A DNA stretch of 64,000 nucleotides from Ectobacillus sp. JY-23 (GCF_023022965.1 NZ_CP095462.1:2770001-2834000); one strand, 5' to 3'; shown: positions 8,255-18,727, counted from the first letter of the stretch. The notes: generated by a model from the sequence alone, not told the origin. Numbers and translations are program-made.

Positions 8255-8956
8255 ATGAAAAAAGGTAAGGTAGTTAGCTCATTTCAAGAGGCAGTAGCAG
8301 ATATTCACGATGGCGCAACCTTGATTGTCGGAGGGTTCGGTCTTTGCGGTATACCTGAAAAGGCGATCTTAGCGCTGCGTGACCAAGGTACGAAGGATTT
8401 GACGGTAGTAAGCAACAACTGTGGTGTGGACGATTGGGGACTGGGCTTGTTGCTTGCAAACCGTCAAATTAAAAAAATGGTCTCTTCCTATGTAGGTGAG
8501 AATAAAATCTTTGAGCGTCAGTTCTTAAGTGGAGAGCTTGAAGTTGAACTTGTGCCACAAGGTACATTAGCTGAACGTATTCGCGCAGGCGGTGCTGGTA
8601 TTCCAGGCTTTTATACGGCTACTGGTGTCGGAACGCCAGTTGCAGAGGGTAAGGAGCATAAGGAGTTTAATGGCCGCACGTATATTCTAGAGCAAGGTAT
8701 CGTTGGCGATTTTGCATTGGTAAAGGCATGGAAGGCAGATACACTTGGTAATCTCGTGTTCCGTAAAACAGCTCGTAATTTCAACCCAGTAGCTGCAATG
8801 GCAGGTAAAATCACAATTGTTGAGGCAGAAGAGATTGTTGAAGCTGGTACATTAGATCCAGATGAAATCCACACACCGGGCATCTATGTACAACGGGTGC
8901 TTTTAGGTGAAAATTACGAAAAACGAATTGAGCGCCGCACGGTTGTGCAGGCATAA
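8255..8956 (+). CDS. scoA: 3-oxoacid CoA-transferase subunit A
   Basis: 233-residue alpha subunit of succinyl-CoA:3-ketoacid CoA-transferase, which activates acetoacetate by moving CoA from succinyl-CoA. Starts [35 protein letters not shown], with the CoA-binding [13 protein letters not shown] near residues 27-39 and [18 protein letters not shown] near 112-129; ends with [11 protein letters not shown]. Good ribosome-binding site (AAGGGGGAA). The beta subunit follows 12 bp later. The 70-bp gap from the permease holds an imperfect hairpin (CGGCGACC/...CCGGC GAC region) without a T-tract. Confidence 0.93.
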   Translation: MKKGKVVSSFQEAVADIHDGATLIVGGFGLCGIPEKAILALRDQGTKDLTVVSNNCGVDDWGLGLLLANRQIKKMVSSYVGENKIFERQFLSGELEVELVPQGTLAERIRAGGAGIPGFYTATGVGTPVAEGKEHKEFNGRTYILEQGIVGDFALVKAWKADTLGNLVFRKTARNFNPVAAMAGKITIVEAEEIVEAGTLDPDEIHTPGIYVQRVLLGENYEKRIERRTVVQA

Positions 8957-8968
8957 GGAGGGGCAAAT

Positions 8969-9625
8969 ATGAATGCAAGAATGAAAATTGTAAAGCGTGC
9001 TGTAAAAGAAATTCAAGATGGTATGAACGTAAACTTAGGAATTGGTATCCCGACGCTTGTAGCCAATGAAATTCCAGCAGATTATAATGTCCTATTGCAA
9101 TCAGAAAATGGTCTTTTAGGCATCGGACCTTATCCGGTTGAAGGAACGGAAGATGCTGATTTAATTAATGCAGGTAAAGAAACAGTGACAGCGGTTACTG
9201 GAGCTGCTTATTTTGACAGCGCTGAGTCATTTGCGATGATTCGCGGCGGTCATATTGACCTAGCGATTTTGGGTGGTATGGAAGTATCAGAAAATGGTGA
9301 CCTGGCAAACTGGATGATTCCAGGTAAGATGGTAAAAGGTATGGGTGGTGCCATGGATCTTGTAAACGGCGCGAAACGCATTATCGTTATCATGGAGCAT
9401 GTTAACAAGCATGGCGAATCTAAGGTGAAGGAAGTATGTACATTACCTTTAACAGGCCGCCGCGTTGTACATCGTCTGATTACTGATTTAGCTGTATTTG
9501 ATTTTAATGATGCAGGTATGGTGTTGGTTGAGACGCAAGAAGGAGTAACTGTGGAAGAGGTACAAGAGAAAACAGAAGCTTCCTTCTCTGTAAGCCCGAA
9601 TGTGCGCATTGGCGTAAGCTTGTAA
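8969..9625 (+). CDS. scoB: 3-oxoacid CoA-transferase subunit B
   Basis: 218-residue beta subunit, partner of the preceding gene. The catalytic glutamate is in the motif [13 protein letters not shown] (near residues 47-59), where it forms the CoA thioester intermediate. [13 protein letters not shown] and [17 protein letters not shown] are also typical. Strong AAGGAGGGG site upstream. Lies between scoA and the 3-hydroxybutyrate dehydrogenase gene, so acetoacetate made by the dehydrogenase is passed directly to the transferase and then to thiolase elsewhere in the genome. Confidence 0.94.
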   Translation: MNARMKIVKRAVKEIQDGMNVNLGIGIPTLVANEIPADYNVLLQSENGLLGIGPYPVEGTEDADLINAGKETVTAVTGAAYFDSAESFAMIRGGHIDLAILGGMEVSENGDLANWMIPGKMVKGMGGAMDLVNGAKRIIVIMEHVNKHGESKVKEVCTLPLTGRRVVHRLITDLAVFDFNDAGMVLVETQEGVTVEEVQEKTEASFSVSPNVRIGVSL

Positions 9626-9634
9626 GGGGGAATT

Positions 9635-10420
9635 ATGATGACGGCACTTACACAAAAAGTAGCGTTAGTAACAGGAGCGGCAAGCGGAATTGGTTTGGAG
9701 ATTGCAAGAACTTTTGCTGCTGAAGGCGCAAAAGTCGTGATTTCTGATTTGAACGGAGAAGCGGCAGAAACGGCAGCTCATCATTTACGTGAACAAGGCT
9801 TTGAAGCAATCGCCGTAGCGTGCGATGTTACCAATGAGGAACAGGTGCGCGACAGCTTTGAACGGGTTATACAGGAGTTTGGAAGATTAGATGTTCTAGT
9901 AAATAACGCAGGTTTACAGTATGTGTCTTCCATTGAGGACTTTCCAATCGAAAAATTTGAGTTGCTTGTAAAGGTAATGTTGACAGCGCCTTTCATTGGC
10001 ATTAAATATGCGTTTCCTATTATGAAGAAACAAGGATTCGGAAGAGTTATTAATATGGCATCTATTAACGGCTTGGTAGGTTTTGCGGGTAAGGCTGCTT
10101 ATAACAGCGCGAAGCATGGTGTAATTGGTTTAACAAAGGTAGCAGCTTTAGAAGGGGCGACTCATGGTATTACTGTAAATGCATTGTGTCCGGGCTATGT
10201 GGATACACCACTTGTACGCAATCAACTAGGTGATTTAGCAAAAACACGCAATGTACCATTAGAAAGCGTGCTAGAGCAGGTAATCTACCCGTTGGTACCA
10301 CAGAAACGCTTATTGTCTGTAAGCGAAATTGCAGACTATGCAACGTTTTTGGCGAGCGATAAGGCAAAAGGAATTACAGGGCAAGCTGCCGTATTAGATG
10401 GTGGATATACCGTGCAGTAA
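9635..10420 (+). CDS. 3-hydroxybutyrate dehydrogenase (SDR family)
   Basis: 261-residue short-chain dehydrogenase that oxidises D-3-hydroxybutyrate to acetoacetate with NAD+. Cofactor motif TGAASGIG near residues 15-22, NNAG near 91, catalytic Ser in NMASINGLVG and Tyr-x-x-x-Lys in AAYNSAKHGVIGLTK (near 156-160). The C-terminal QKRLLSVSEIADYATFLAS...GQAAVLDGGYTVQ closely follows known 3-hydroxybutyrate dehydrogenases. ATG at 9635 or the adjacent ATG at 9638; GGGGG sits just upstream. Last gene of the transported-ketone-body operon; a terminator follows. Confidence 0.9.
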   Translation: MMTALTQKVALVTGAASGIGLEIARTFAAEGAKVVISDLNGEAAETAAHHLREQGFEAIAVACDVTNEEQVRDSFERVIQEFGRLDVLVNNAGLQYVSSIEDFPIEKFELLVKVMLTAPFIGIKYAFPIMKKQGFGRVINMASINGLVGFAGKAAYNSAKHGVIGLTKVAALEGATHGITVNALCPGYVDTPLVRNQLGDLAKTRNVPLESVLEQVIYPLVPQKRLLSVSEIADYATFLASDKAKGITGQAAVLDGGYTVQ

Positions 10421-10425
10421 ACCAG

Positions 10426-10448
10426 GAAGGGGGAAACCCCTTCTTTTT
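10426..10448 (+). terminator. Terminator of the ketone-body operon
   Basis: GAAGGGG/CCCCTTC with a GAAA loop, then T5. Confidence 0.88.
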
Positions 10449-10549
10449 GTTCATTCATAAGTATTTCTCTAAGCGTACTAACAAAAAGCTGAAAATTCAG
10501 TCTATATTTTGGTATGATAGATATAGAGGGGAATGCGGAGGGGATATGG

Positions 10550-11941
10550 ATGACGACACAAAGTAAACTACCATACGAGTGGCTGGAGGAAATCTTAAAC
10601 CTAGCTGCAGAGTGGATTGTGGTTGTAGATCGTGAAGGAATCATTCGTTATATAAACGGGGCGTATTGTGATTTTTTAGATACAGATACAGTGGATGCAG
10701 TTGGAAAGCATGTACAGGATGTAATTGAGAATACAAGAATGCATTTGATTGTGAAAACGGGTCAGGCAGAAGTAGCTTCCATTCAATCTATTAAAGGGAG
10801 CGAAATGATCGCTAATCGCTATCCTTTGTATGTAGGCGGGGAATTAGTTGGTGCGGTCGGAACGGTCATGTTTCGGAACTCGCAGGATTGGCTGGACTAT
10901 TCTCGCAAGGTACAGCCTGTTTTAGAAGAGTTAAAGTATTATAAAAAGCGATTTGATAAGGAGCTGCGCAGTAAATATGGATTTGGAGATTTAATTGGCA
11001 CACATCCGAAGTTTCAAGAGGCGAAGCGTTTGGCAGAGCGTGTGGCTGGCAGCCAATCTGCGGTACTTCTTTTTGGTGAGTCCGGTACTGGTAAAGAGTT
11101 GTTTGCCCATGCAATTCATCAAACAGGCCCAAGGGGACATTTCCCATTTGTCCGTGTGAACTGCGCCTCTGTACCGGAAAATTTGCTGGAATCAGAGCTG
11201 TTTGGCTATGAGGAAGGTGCTTTCACAGGCGCTAAAAAGGGTGGGAAAAAAGGAAAATTTGAGCTCGCGCATCGCGGTACGTTGTTTCTTGATGAAATTG
11301 GGGATATGCCGCTTCATATGCAAAGTAAACTGCTTCGTGTATTACAGGAAAAAGAGATAGAAAGAATTGGAGGACAGGTTCCAATCTCAGTCGATGTACG
11401 TATTATCGCCGCGACCCATCGCGATTTGGAACGGATGGTACGCGAAGGGAAGTTCCGTCAAGATTTATACTATCGTTTACATGTGATGAAAATTGAGATT
11501 CCGCCGCTGCGTATTCGTAAAGATGACCTAGTGGCAATTGCTAAGTCCCTGCTTCGAAAATTGGAGCGTAAGTTTAATCGGCAAGGTCTGTCATTATCGT
11601 ACGAAGTTATAACACGCCTTCAACAGCATAGCTGGCCAGGGAACGTCCGTGAGCTAGAAAATGTTCTTGAACGTGCAGTTAATGTTTTGGATGGTACCGT
11701 GATTCAGCTTGTACATTTACCATTATACTTGCAGGAGCATGTACCTCATAATGTGCAGCAAAATGTTTTACATACACAGCATACACCTGTTATCCCAATT
11801 AGGGACGTTTTGATGGAAGCTGAAAAACAGGCCATACAAAATGCTTTACGTCACACATCGGGCAATAAGCAGCTTGCGGCGAAGCTGTTAGGTATGGGAA
11901 AAACGAATTTTTATGATAAATGCAAGTTGTATGAGCTGTGA
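10550..11941 (+). CDS. Sigma-54-dependent transcriptional activator with PAS sensor
   Basis: 463-residue enhancer-binding protein. An N-terminal PAS domain (about residues 5-110, [27 protein letters not shown]) probably senses a small ligand. A central AAA+ domain has Walker A GESGTGKE, the sigma-54-contacting loop [10 protein letters not shown] and Walker [11 protein letters not shown] Fis-type helix-turn-helix closes the protein ([21 protein letters not shown]). It sits right after the operon with the sigma-54 promoter at 6591 and is the likely regulator of that operon through the palindromes at 6419-6483. ATG 10550 has GGAGGGG upstream; an in-frame start at 10514 lacks a good site. No receiver domain, so probably ligand- rather than phosphorylation-controlled. 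Confidence 0.93.
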   Translation: MTTQSKLPYEWLEEILNLAAEWIVVVDREGIIRYINGAYCDFLDTDTVDAVGKHVQDVIENTRMHLIVKTGQAEVASIQSIKGSEMIANRYPLYVGGELVGAVGTVMFRNSQDWLDYSRKVQPVLEELKYYKKRFDKELRSKYGFGDLIGTHPKFQEAKRLAERVAGSQSAVLLFGESGTGKELFAHAIHQTGPRGHFPFVRVNCASVPENLLESELFGYEEGAFTGAKKGGKKGKFELAHRGTLFLDEIGDMPLHMQSKLLRVLQEKEIERIGGQVPISVDVRIIAATHRDLERMVREGKFRQDLYYRLHVMKIEIPPLRIRKDDLVAIAKSLLRKLERKFNRQGLSLSYEVITRLQQHSWPGNVRELENVLERAVNVLDGTVIQLVHLPLYLQEHVPHNVQQNVLHTQHTPVIPIRDVLMEAEKQAIQNALRHTSGNKQLAAKLLGMGKTNFYDKCKLYEL

Positions 11942-11990
11942 GATAAAAGATATTCTTTTTAGATGAGAAAGAGGAATATGAGGTGTGAGA

Positions 11991-12806
11991 ATGAACTTAG
12001 TAAATTTGCGTCCCAAACAGCGCTCTAAATATGGGATTATGCTGGGAAAGTTATATTACCGAGCGAAGCGGTATGGAGACTGGGTGAAGTATAACCATAT
12101 TTACGCCAGGCAAAGGTTTTCGGAGCTGTTGCCTGTGTGTATACGCATCGAACCATTTTGTTGCGAAAATTAAAAGATGTGAATATGTGGTATCAGTACA
12201 ATAAAATTGTTAACCTAAAGATTGCGGTAGAAAGGTTAAATGGTATTATCATCAAGCCTGGCGAAACATTTTCGTATTGGCGCTTAATCGGCAAGCCGAC
12301 CAAGAGAAAGGGTTACTTATAGGGTATGATATTGCATTATGGGGTATTTAGTGTTGGAGTCGGCGGAGGGCTTTGTCAGCTCTCAAATCTCATCTACTGG
12401 ATGACAGTTCATACACCGCTGACCGTAACGGAGTGTTATCGACATAGTTTTGATGTATTTCCTGATTCCAATCGTACACAACCGTTTGGGAGCGGTGCTA
12501 CGTGTACTTATAATTATTTTGGACTTGCAAATTCGTAACAATACAAATGTAACATATCAGCTGCATGTTCGAGTTACAGATTCCCACTTGGTCGGAGAAT
12601 GGCTGACATCAGAGCCGCAATTGCAACGATATGAGGTCTATGAAAAGAAGCATGCCATTGTTCCTGCGTACTGGGGTGGATATGTTCGTTATAACGTATT
12701 GCATCGGAAGGTATTGAATAGACAAGGTGTAATCATTGATGATGAATACGTAACAGAAAACCAAGCTATCCTGATGTATGAGCCCTTGTTAACGCATAAT
12801 CTGTAA
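11991..12806 (+). pseudogene. vanW-like gene, decayed
   Basis: Three disruptions split a VanW-family gene. Frame 1 (from ATG 11991, KQRSKYGIMLGKLYYRAKRY) shifts near 12140-12170 into a frame reading LLRKLKDVNMWYQYNKIVNLK and PGETFSYWRLIG; a TAG at 12320-12322 interrupts it inside KGYL*GMILHYG; a further one-base shift near 12515-12530 is needed to continue from GSGATCTYNYF to DLQIRNNTNVTYQ and on to the stop at 12806. The core VanW signature GVGGGLCQLSNLIYWM is intact in the middle piece. VanW proteins are secreted or envelope-associated and of uncertain function. The gene is very likely dead. Confidence 0.85.
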
Positions 12807-12955
12807 TAACAAAAAAAGAAGTGTATCTCTATATTTTTTTGAATCTATAATTAAAATAAAAATAAAAAGTGTGTATTTTTTTATTTTCCATATCCTTATA
12901 TTAAAAAACCTTGTAATATAAATATATAAACTATTATGTAATATACGGGGAGGAT

Positions 12956-14248
12956 ATGATGGTGAAAAAGCCGCGCTTTTTCTTTGGGTTGAAGTTTAAA
13001 TTAATGTTGTTCGCAACGGTATTAGCGATGATTACATATTCTGTAAGTGAATTCTTTATCTTTGTAATTTACGACTATGTGAAAGAGCAAATAAGTGAAG
13101 GGGTGTTTGTGACGCTTGTTATGCTGCTTGGAGTAGTGTGGTCGGGTATTTTGGCGTATAGTGCTGGCGGGTTTATTGTGAAGCCGCTTCGTAAATTAGA
13201 AGAAGCAGTTCGTAAAGCAGCCCAGGGAGATATTCAAGAAGATGTACCGCTGCCAAAAATGGAAGACGAGGTACGTTCATTAAGTCATGCGTTCAATATG
13301 ATGCTCGCTAGCTTAAGAGAGATGGTGCGTAACATTGATACAAACTTTACAGAAACGAATGAAAAAGTAGAACAAATCTGCTTGCGTACAAGCGAAGTTG
13401 CGCAGCAAGCAAAAGGGGTATCTGCAACACTGCATGAAATTTCAGGTGGCGCTGAACAGTCTGCCGCTGCAATTCAAGCAATCTCTGGTACAGTTTCTGA
13501 AACAGTTAATCTTGCGGGCCGTGCAGAAGAACAAGCAAGACATTCTGATCAATTAGCTTCACAAATGGTACAAGCTCTTGGTCAAAGCACAAAGGTATTC
13601 ACATCATTGATTCAAGGTATCCATAGTTTAGCAGAAGAAAACGCACAGTCTATGCAAAGTGTTCGTAGACTAGAAGAGCATACAAAGCAGGTTGGGAATA
13701 TCGTGGAGCTAGTAAGTACAATTGCAAGTCAGACAAATCTATTGGCGCTGAATGCCTCTATTGAAGCGGCAAGAGCGGGGGAGCATGGTAGAGGTTTTGC
13801 GGTTGTCGCAGAAGAAGTACGTAAGCTTGCTGACGAAAGTGCACACTCCGCACAAAGTATTTCTAGCTTGTTAAGCAGTATGCAAACCGAGGTGCAAATC
13901 GTTGTAGAGCGAATGAGTGCACAGGTAAAGACAGCGAATGATGAAGCGAAGCGCGGAGAAGCGACAGAATTACTTTTGAAAGACATGTCGGTATCTGTTA
14001 CAGATGTTGCACAAGGTGTAGCGAAAATTAGTGAATATATGAAGCAACAAATTCAGCATATCCATGAAACTGGTGCGCAGGTGCGGGAAATTTCCGCAAT
14101 TGCCGAGGAGTCAGCAGCTGGTGCTCAGCATGTTGCATATGCGACTGTACAACAAACAGAGCATATCGAACTAGTAGAAGGATTAACAAGAGAGCTACAG
14201 CAAAAAGCGGCTGATTTGAAAAAAACAATTGAGCAATTTCATGTATAA
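12956..14248 (+). CDS. Methyl-accepting chemotaxis protein without extracellular sensor domain
   Basis: 430-residue chemoreceptor. Two closely spaced membrane helices (about residues 12-35 and 43-66) leave only a short external loop, then a HAMP domain ([24 protein letters not shown], about 72-120) and a long coiled-coil signalling domain with the conserved hairpin tip [34 protein letters not shown] near 260-294. It would signal to CheA/CheW at the cell pole. Lack of a sensor domain suggests sensing of membrane or cytoplasmic cues (inference). ATG 12956 (or 12959) after GGGGAGGAT. Terminator follows directly. Confidence 0.93.
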   Translation: MMVKKPRFFFGLKFKLMLFATVLAMITYSVSEFFIFVIYDYVKEQISEGVFVTLVMLLGVVWSGILAYSAGGFIVKPLRKLEEAVRKAAQGDIQEDVPLPKMEDEVRSLSHAFNMMLASLREMVRNIDTNFTETNEKVEQICLRTSEVAQQAKGVSATLHEISGGAEQSAAAIQAISGTVSETVNLAGRAEEQARHSDQLASQMVQALGQSTKVFTSLIQGIHSLAEENAQSMQSVRRLEEHTKQVGNIVELVSTIASQTNLLALNASIEAARAGEHGRGFAVVAEEVRKLADESAHSAQSISSLLSSMQTEVQIVVERMSAQVKTANDEAKRGEATELLLKDMSVSVTDVAQGVAKISEYMKQQIQHIHETGAQVREISAIAEESAAGAQHVAYATVQQTEHIELVEGLTRELQQKAADLKKTIEQFHV

Positions 14249-14249
14249 G

Positions 14250-14276
14250 CTCTCGCTTACGGCGAGAGTTTTTTTA
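14250..14276 (+). terminator. Terminator after chemoreceptor gene
   Basis: CTCTCGC/GCGAGAG with TTACG loop followed by seven T. Confidence 0.9.
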
Positions 14277-14736
14277 ATTTTTGTCTGTATCAAAGTTTTA
14301 TATTGATTGTCGATAGAGATTTTTAACAGAATCTAATTTGTTAGTGATAAAAATTAAGTAGCTTTCTAATAGAAACCTATGAGAAATGGAAAAATACTTC
14401 GCTACATGCTGAACACAGTCTCGTTTTTTGCTTAAATCTAGGCTTGAAGTTCGTTGTTTATTTCCGTTACGGGGGGTGCTTTCTGCGGTTGGTCAGGGAG
14501 CATCCTCAGCGCTATGTGCCTGCGGGGTCTCTTTTTGATTTGCTTTTCCTGCAGGAGTCTCATCCTCTTCACTCCCATCAACAAGTTCCAATTAGCAATA
14601 TTAGGCTTTAACACAACCTAAATCTAAAAAACATTTAAATTTCTGAAAATTATAACAAGTAAAGCTTTCCCGCATTTTCTGATATTCTATCTTTATGTAG
14701 AACTAACTATTTTTTACTTTTGGGGATGGGATTTCG
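14277..14736. other. 460-bp gene-free region with a degenerate Bacillus dispersed repeat
   Basis: Nothing coding is seen. About 14468-14572 (ggggggtgctttctgcgg ... cctgcaggagtctcatcc) resembles, by memory, a dispersed repeat common in Bacillus genomes whose hallmark is the TGCGGGGTCTC and CCTGCAGGAGTCTC pair. The rest is AT-rich and includes the promoter region of the sensor kinase. Confidence 0.5.
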
Positions 14737-15951
14737 GTGAAGGGATTTCGTGTAGAGAGTAAGGTGTATTGGCTATTAGTGGTTTGTATGATTGTGCTCA
14801 TGCTCGGAGGTTTGTTGATGAACCAGACGGGTACACCGGAACACATTTTTTATACACATGCATTTTTCGTAATGGCGATTTGTGGTTTGTTGCTTATATA
14901 TCCATATCGGCGAACGAGTGCAACAAAACTGGTCATTGGTTTCACAACAGTGGGTTACTTTTATGTTTTGTTTCTGGTGTATCCTGAAACACCTTTAAAC
15001 ATAATATTAATTGCATTTGCGCCGGGGATTGCCATTTTGTTTTTCCATAGACTTTTATTTTATACTCTTGCCAGTTTGAATATAGTATGTTCCCTACTTG
15101 TGTTTTGGTATATTGGAAGTGTTGATCTTGGACATAGGTACGGATACGTATACGATGATTTATCTGGTAATATGATTAGCTTTCTAGGTAGTCAGGTTAT
15201 GCTTATGTTTATTTTTATATTAATGGAAAACCGTGTTAAGAAAATGGAGGGGTATTATCGTCGTCTACAACAAACGGAGCGTCTGCAAACGGTGGGGCAA
15301 TTAGCAGCCGCTGTCGCGCATGAAATGCGAAATCCGATCACTGTTGTGAACGGTTTTTTACAATTACACCGTGAAGATATACGTATTCCAAATGATGTAC
15401 ACAATCATATGGAATTAATGCTGACAGAGTTGCATACGGCAGAGCGTGTATTGGATGATTTTCTAGCGCTTTCAAAACCAGAGGTAGGAGATGCGGAATG
15501 TGTAAATGTTCGTGAAGCGCTCTATGGTGTAACAGACCTACTGGCTTCCTATGCTTTAATTCATAATGTATCGTTTGCTATAGAAATGGAAGAACAGTTA
15601 TCTATCCGGTGCAGTAAAGTAGAGTTAAAGCAATTATTGGTCAATATTTTGAAAAATGCAATTGAATCTATGCCTGAAGGCGGAGTAATACGGTTATCTG
15701 CCGATCGAAATACCAATGGGGTACGCATTCGTGTGGCAGATTCCGGTGTAGGGATGTCTGAGGAAGAACTAAAATTGCTGGGTACACCATTTTATTCGCT
15801 AAAAAGCCGAGGTACAGGCTTAGGACTTATGATTTGCTTTAACATTATAGAAAAGTATAGAGGTAGCATTTATTTTACAAGTAAACTCGATGTTGGTACC
15901 ACGGTAACATTGCAGTTCCCTATAGAGAAAGGAGCGAAATATGAAGATTGA
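14737..15951 (+). CDS. Membrane sensor histidine kinase (KinB/sporulation-kinase type)
   Basis: 404-residue kinase. Six hydrophobic segments in the first ~170 residues, no obvious extracellular domain, then HisKA with the phospho-accepting His in VAHEMRNPITVVNGFLQL (near residue 198), N box LLVNILKNAIESMPEGG, G1 DSGVGMSEEEL and G2 GTGLGLMICFNIIEKYRG. The H-box form AHEMRNPxTVxxGFLQ is that of Bacillus KinA-E type kinases feeding the sporulation phosphorelay; no response regulator is adjacent, which supports an orphan phosphorelay kinase (inference). GTG start at 14737 after GGGGATGGG. Overlaps the next gene by 11 bp. Confidence 0.88.
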   Translation: MKGFRVESKVYWLLVVCMIVLMLGGLLMNQTGTPEHIFYTHAFFVMAICGLLLIYPYRRTSATKLVIGFTTVGYFYVLFLVYPETPLNIILIAFAPGIAILFFHRLLFYTLASLNIVCSLLVFWYIGSVDLGHRYGYVYDDLSGNMISFLGSQVMLMFIFILMENRVKKMEGYYRRLQQTERLQTVGQLAAAVAHEMRNPITVVNGFLQLHREDIRIPNDVHNHMELMLTELHTAERVLDDFLALSKPEVGDAECVNVREALYGVTDLLASYALIHNVSFAIEMEEQLSIRCSKVELKQLLVNILKNAIESMPEGGVIRLSADRNTNGVRIRVADSGVGMSEEELKLLGTPFYSLKSRGTGLGLMICFNIIEKYRGSIYFTSKLDVGTTVTLQFPIEKGAKYED

Positions 15952-16867
15952 ACGAATTGTAGTAACGGGTAGACTACGCGAGGTTATAAAGCAATATCTT
16001 AGCCAAGAATTGTATGAATATAAATTTATGGCAGAACAAGAAGTGAAAGAAGCAGACTTGTCTTGGGCTGATGCGTATGTTGGTTTCGCTCCTCCTCAGC
16101 ATACAAGCCTTACAGGTGTAAAATGGGTACACAGCCTAGGTGCGGGTGTAGATTCCTTTTTATTTCAAAAGTCTTGGAATGAAGAAGTTTTACTTACCCG
16201 TACTATCTGTTCATTCGGTGAACGAATTGCACAGTATTGCTTGAGTTATATACTCAGTGATTTGCAAAAGCATGATGAGTTTCGAAATCAGCAACAGCAA
16301 TATCAGTGGTTACCAGCTACACCCCTTTTATTACATACGCAAACAGTGATTGTGTATGGTACGGGGGAAATTGGGCGTGAACTTGCGAGGGTATTGTCAT
16401 ATTTAGGTGTAAAAGTCATCGGGCTCTCTAGGAGCGGACAAATGCAACCCTATTTTCATGAAGTATTGCCTATGCAGCGTGCGAGGGAAGTGTTGGGGAG
16501 AGCAAATTGGATTATTTCTACGCTTCCGTTAACAAATGAAACGGAAACAATGTTTGATATAAATTTCTTTCAGCAGCTTAAGAGTGCGGGCTTTATGAAT
16601 GTGGGGCGAGGGAGAACCGTACATGAAGAATCGCTTGTAGAAGCCTTAATGAATGGGAATGTTCGAAAAGTCGTGCTGGATGTGTTTGAGCAAGAACCTC
16701 TTCCGCAAAACTCTCAGCTTTGGCACCATCCGAATGTTGTGGTAACACCTCATATCTCAGCTGTCACTACTCCACAGGAAGCGGCTCAGTGTTTTTTAAA
16801 GACGCTACGAGAAATTGAAGAAGGGAAATTACCTACAAATATAGTAGATCCACAAAAGGGATATTAA
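15941..16867 (+). CDS. D-2-hydroxyacid dehydrogenase family protein
   Basis: 308-residue NAD-dependent dehydrogenase of the phosphoglycerate/lactate dehydrogenase superfamily. Rossmann motif VYGTGEIGRELARVL near residues 137-151; catalytic Arg region in MNVGRGRTVHEESL, Glu in VLDVFEQEPLP and His in VVVTPHISAVT. The catalytic domain is short and divergent (GFAPPQHTSLTGVKWVHSLGAGVDSF), as in the putative ghrA/YP-type members, so the substrate cannot be named. Starts inside the end of the kinase gene, so translation is coupled. Confidence 0.87.
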   Translation: MKIERIVVTGRLREVIKQYLSQELYEYKFMAEQEVKEADLSWADAYVGFAPPQHTSLTGVKWVHSLGAGVDSFLFQKSWNEEVLLTRTICSFGERIAQYCLSYILSDLQKHDEFRNQQQQYQWLPATPLLLHTQTVIVYGTGEIGRELARVLSYLGVKVIGLSRSGQMQPYFHEVLPMQRAREVLGRANWIISTLPLTNETETMFDINFFQQLKSAGFMNVGRGRTVHEESLVEALMNGNVRKVVLDVFEQEPLPQNSQLWHHPNVVVTPHISAVTTPQEAAQCFLKTLREIEEGKLPTNIVDPQKGY

Positions 16868-16994
16868 CGTATAGCTACATATAGAAAAAAAGACCTTCTT
16901 TTTAGATGTATATAAGAACGTGCTAGAATATGTGGCAAGTAGCTTCTTGTGTATATCTCTTCTGTTGCTGCTTTATTTATATAGAACAACTCAC

Positions 16995-17023
16995 ACGACA
17001 GGCATCATGGCTTGTCGTTTTTT
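16995..17023 (+). terminator. Terminator after the dehydrogenase
   Basis: ACGACAGGC and GCTTGTCGT pair (one mismatch) across ATCATG, then six T. Confidence 0.75.
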
Positions 17024-17278
17024 ATGTAGGTTGTATTAAAGGTTGATTGATAACTAGCACTTATTGATTTGAGTAAAGGGGGTGAGACTCCTGAGGAAGC
17101 GAATCCTCGTAATGGAAATCAACAACGAATTTCGCTAGCGTTTGATGTAATCTTAATGAGTCAAGATACTAGTTGATTTTTGTTCGGAGTTAAGGGACTT
17201 TAGAAAGCGTTTTCAAAGATATATGAGTTTAATTTAATGAGAAAGACGAAAATTCCAGAAAAAATATTCAAAAAAATA

Positions 17279-17332
17279 TTGAATTATGTGATGGACATAG
17301 CATATAATAAACACATGTTAGAAAATATGACA
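17279..17332 (+). promoter_or_regulatory. glnA promoter with GlnR/TnrA operator
   Basis: TTGAAT (17279-17284) and TATAAT (17303-17308) are 18 bp apart. TGTTAGAAAATATGACA at 17316-17332 matches the GlnR/TnrA consensus TGTNAN7TNACA exactly. It sits at the transcription start, where binding would repress under nitrogen excess. Confidence 0.85.
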
Positions 17333-17354
17333 CGGAAATGAGAGGAGATATAAC

Positions 17355-18719
17355 ATGAGTCAAGCAACTGCTTCTAAAGTTACAGAAGGTACACTTACAT
17401 TAGAGAACATCAAAGAAATCATCAGTGAAAAAAGCGTAGAGTTACTGCACCTGCAGTTCGTTGATATTGAAGGTATTTTAAAGCACGTAACGGTAACGGC
17501 GGAGCAGTTGGAAGATGTGGTAGAAGGAAAAATGATGTTTGATGGTTCTTCTATCAAAGGCTTCTCTCCAATTAATAAATCAGATTTATATTTACAACCG
17601 GATTTAAACACATTCGCAGTTCTTCCTTGGACGGTAGAAGAAGGCTACGCAGAAGCTCGCTTCTTATGTAGTGTTGCAAATCCAGACGGAACACTTTTTG
17701 AAGGTGACACACGTAACGTTTTGAAAAATGTTGTAGAAAAAGTGGCGGATAAAGGTTATACGATTTCTGTAGGTCCTGAGCTTGAGTTCTTCTTATTCGA
17801 AGCTGACGAAAAAGGTACGCCTACTGCAGTTCTTCATGATAACGCAGGTTATTTCGAGCCATCTCCTAAAGATTTAGGTGAGCGCGTTCGTTTAGAAATC
17901 TACCGTGCGCTAAAAGCGATGGGCTTTACAATTGAAGCTTCTCACCATGAGGTAGCGGAAGGTCAGCACGAAATCAACTTTAAGTATGCTAGCGCTCTTG
18001 AAGCAGCTGATAAATCTACAACTTACAAATGGGTCGTAAAAACGATTGCAAAGAAATTCGGTTTGCATGCGACATTTATGCCAAAGCCTGTATTTGGTAT
18101 TAACGGTTCTGGTATGCACGTAAACATGTCTTTCTTTAAAGATGGCGAAAATGCATTTTATGATGCAAATGATAAAGCACAATTGTCTCAAACTGCATAT
18201 CAGTTCATTGCTGGTTTAATGGAAAATATTAAAAGCTTTACAGCGATCACAAATCCGCTTGTAAACTCTTATAAACGCCTTGTTCCTGGTTATGAAGCAC
18301 CTTGCTATATTGCTTGGTCTGCATCCAACCGTTCTGCATTGATTCGTATTCCTGCAAAGCGCGGCGTTGCAACACGTGTTGAGCTTCGTTGCCCAGATCC
18401 ATCTGCTAACCCTTACTTGGCATTTGCGGTAATCGCGGCAGCTGGTCTAAAAGGTATCGAACAAGGTCTAGAAGCACCAGCTCCTGTTGATGCAGATATC
18501 TTCCACATGTCTGAAGCTGAGCGCAAAGCTTACGGCATCGAAAACCTACCAGGTAGCCTAGAGGCATCTGTAGAAGCACTACAAGAAGGCACAATTGGCC
18601 GTGAAACACTTGGCGAGCACGTATACGGTGAGTACGTAGCGCTAAAAAAAGCGGAGTGGGACAGCTACAGAACAGCAGTTCACACTTGGGAGCTTGTAAA
18701 CTATCAAGCGAAATTCTAA
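17355..18719 (+). CDS. glnA: Glutamine synthetase type I
   Basis: 454-residue GSI that makes glutamine from glutamate, ammonium and ATP as a dodecamer. Signatures: FDGSSIKGF near residues 62-70, the metal-binding GPELEFFLFE, the ATP/ammonium region FMPKPVFGINGSGMHVNMS, and NPLVNSYKRLVPGYEAPCYIAWSASNRSALIRIP (long motif near 295-328). No adenylylation-type tail, so GSI-alpha like B. subtilis GlnA. About 10 residues longer at the N-terminus than the usual 444, and not preceded by glnR, so this may be a second or relocated copy. Regulated by the GlnR/TnrA site upstream. ATG follows GAGAGGAG. Confidence 0.96.
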   Translation: MSQATASKVTEGTLTLENIKEIISEKSVELLHLQFVDIEGILKHVTVTAEQLEDVVEGKMMFDGSSIKGFSPINKSDLYLQPDLNTFAVLPWTVEEGYAEARFLCSVANPDGTLFEGDTRNVLKNVVEKVADKGYTISVGPELEFFLFEADEKGTPTAVLHDNAGYFEPSPKDLGERVRLEIYRALKAMGFTIEASHHEVAEGQHEINFKYASALEAADKSTTYKWVVKTIAKKFGLHATFMPKPVFGINGSGMHVNMSFFKDGENAFYDANDKAQLSQTAYQFIAGLMENIKSFTAITNPLVNSYKRLVPGYEAPCYIAWSASNRSALIRIPAKRGVATRVELRCPDPSANPYLAFAVIAAAGLKGIEQGLEAPAPVDADIFHMSEAERKAYGIENLPGSLEASVEALQEGTIGRETLGEHVYGEYVALKKAEWDSYRTAVHTWELVNYQAKF

Positions 18720-18727
18720 TCAAATTT

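Larger units (their letters stand above)
16868..17354. other. 487-bp gene-free region upstream of glnA
   Basis: Contains a terminator at 16995-17023, a degenerate stretch at about 17080-17165 (gtgagactcctgaggaagcg) similar to the dispersed repeat at 14468-14572, a cre-like AGAAAGCGTTTTCA at 17202-17215, and the glnA promoter. No coding sequence seen. Confidence 0.6.
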
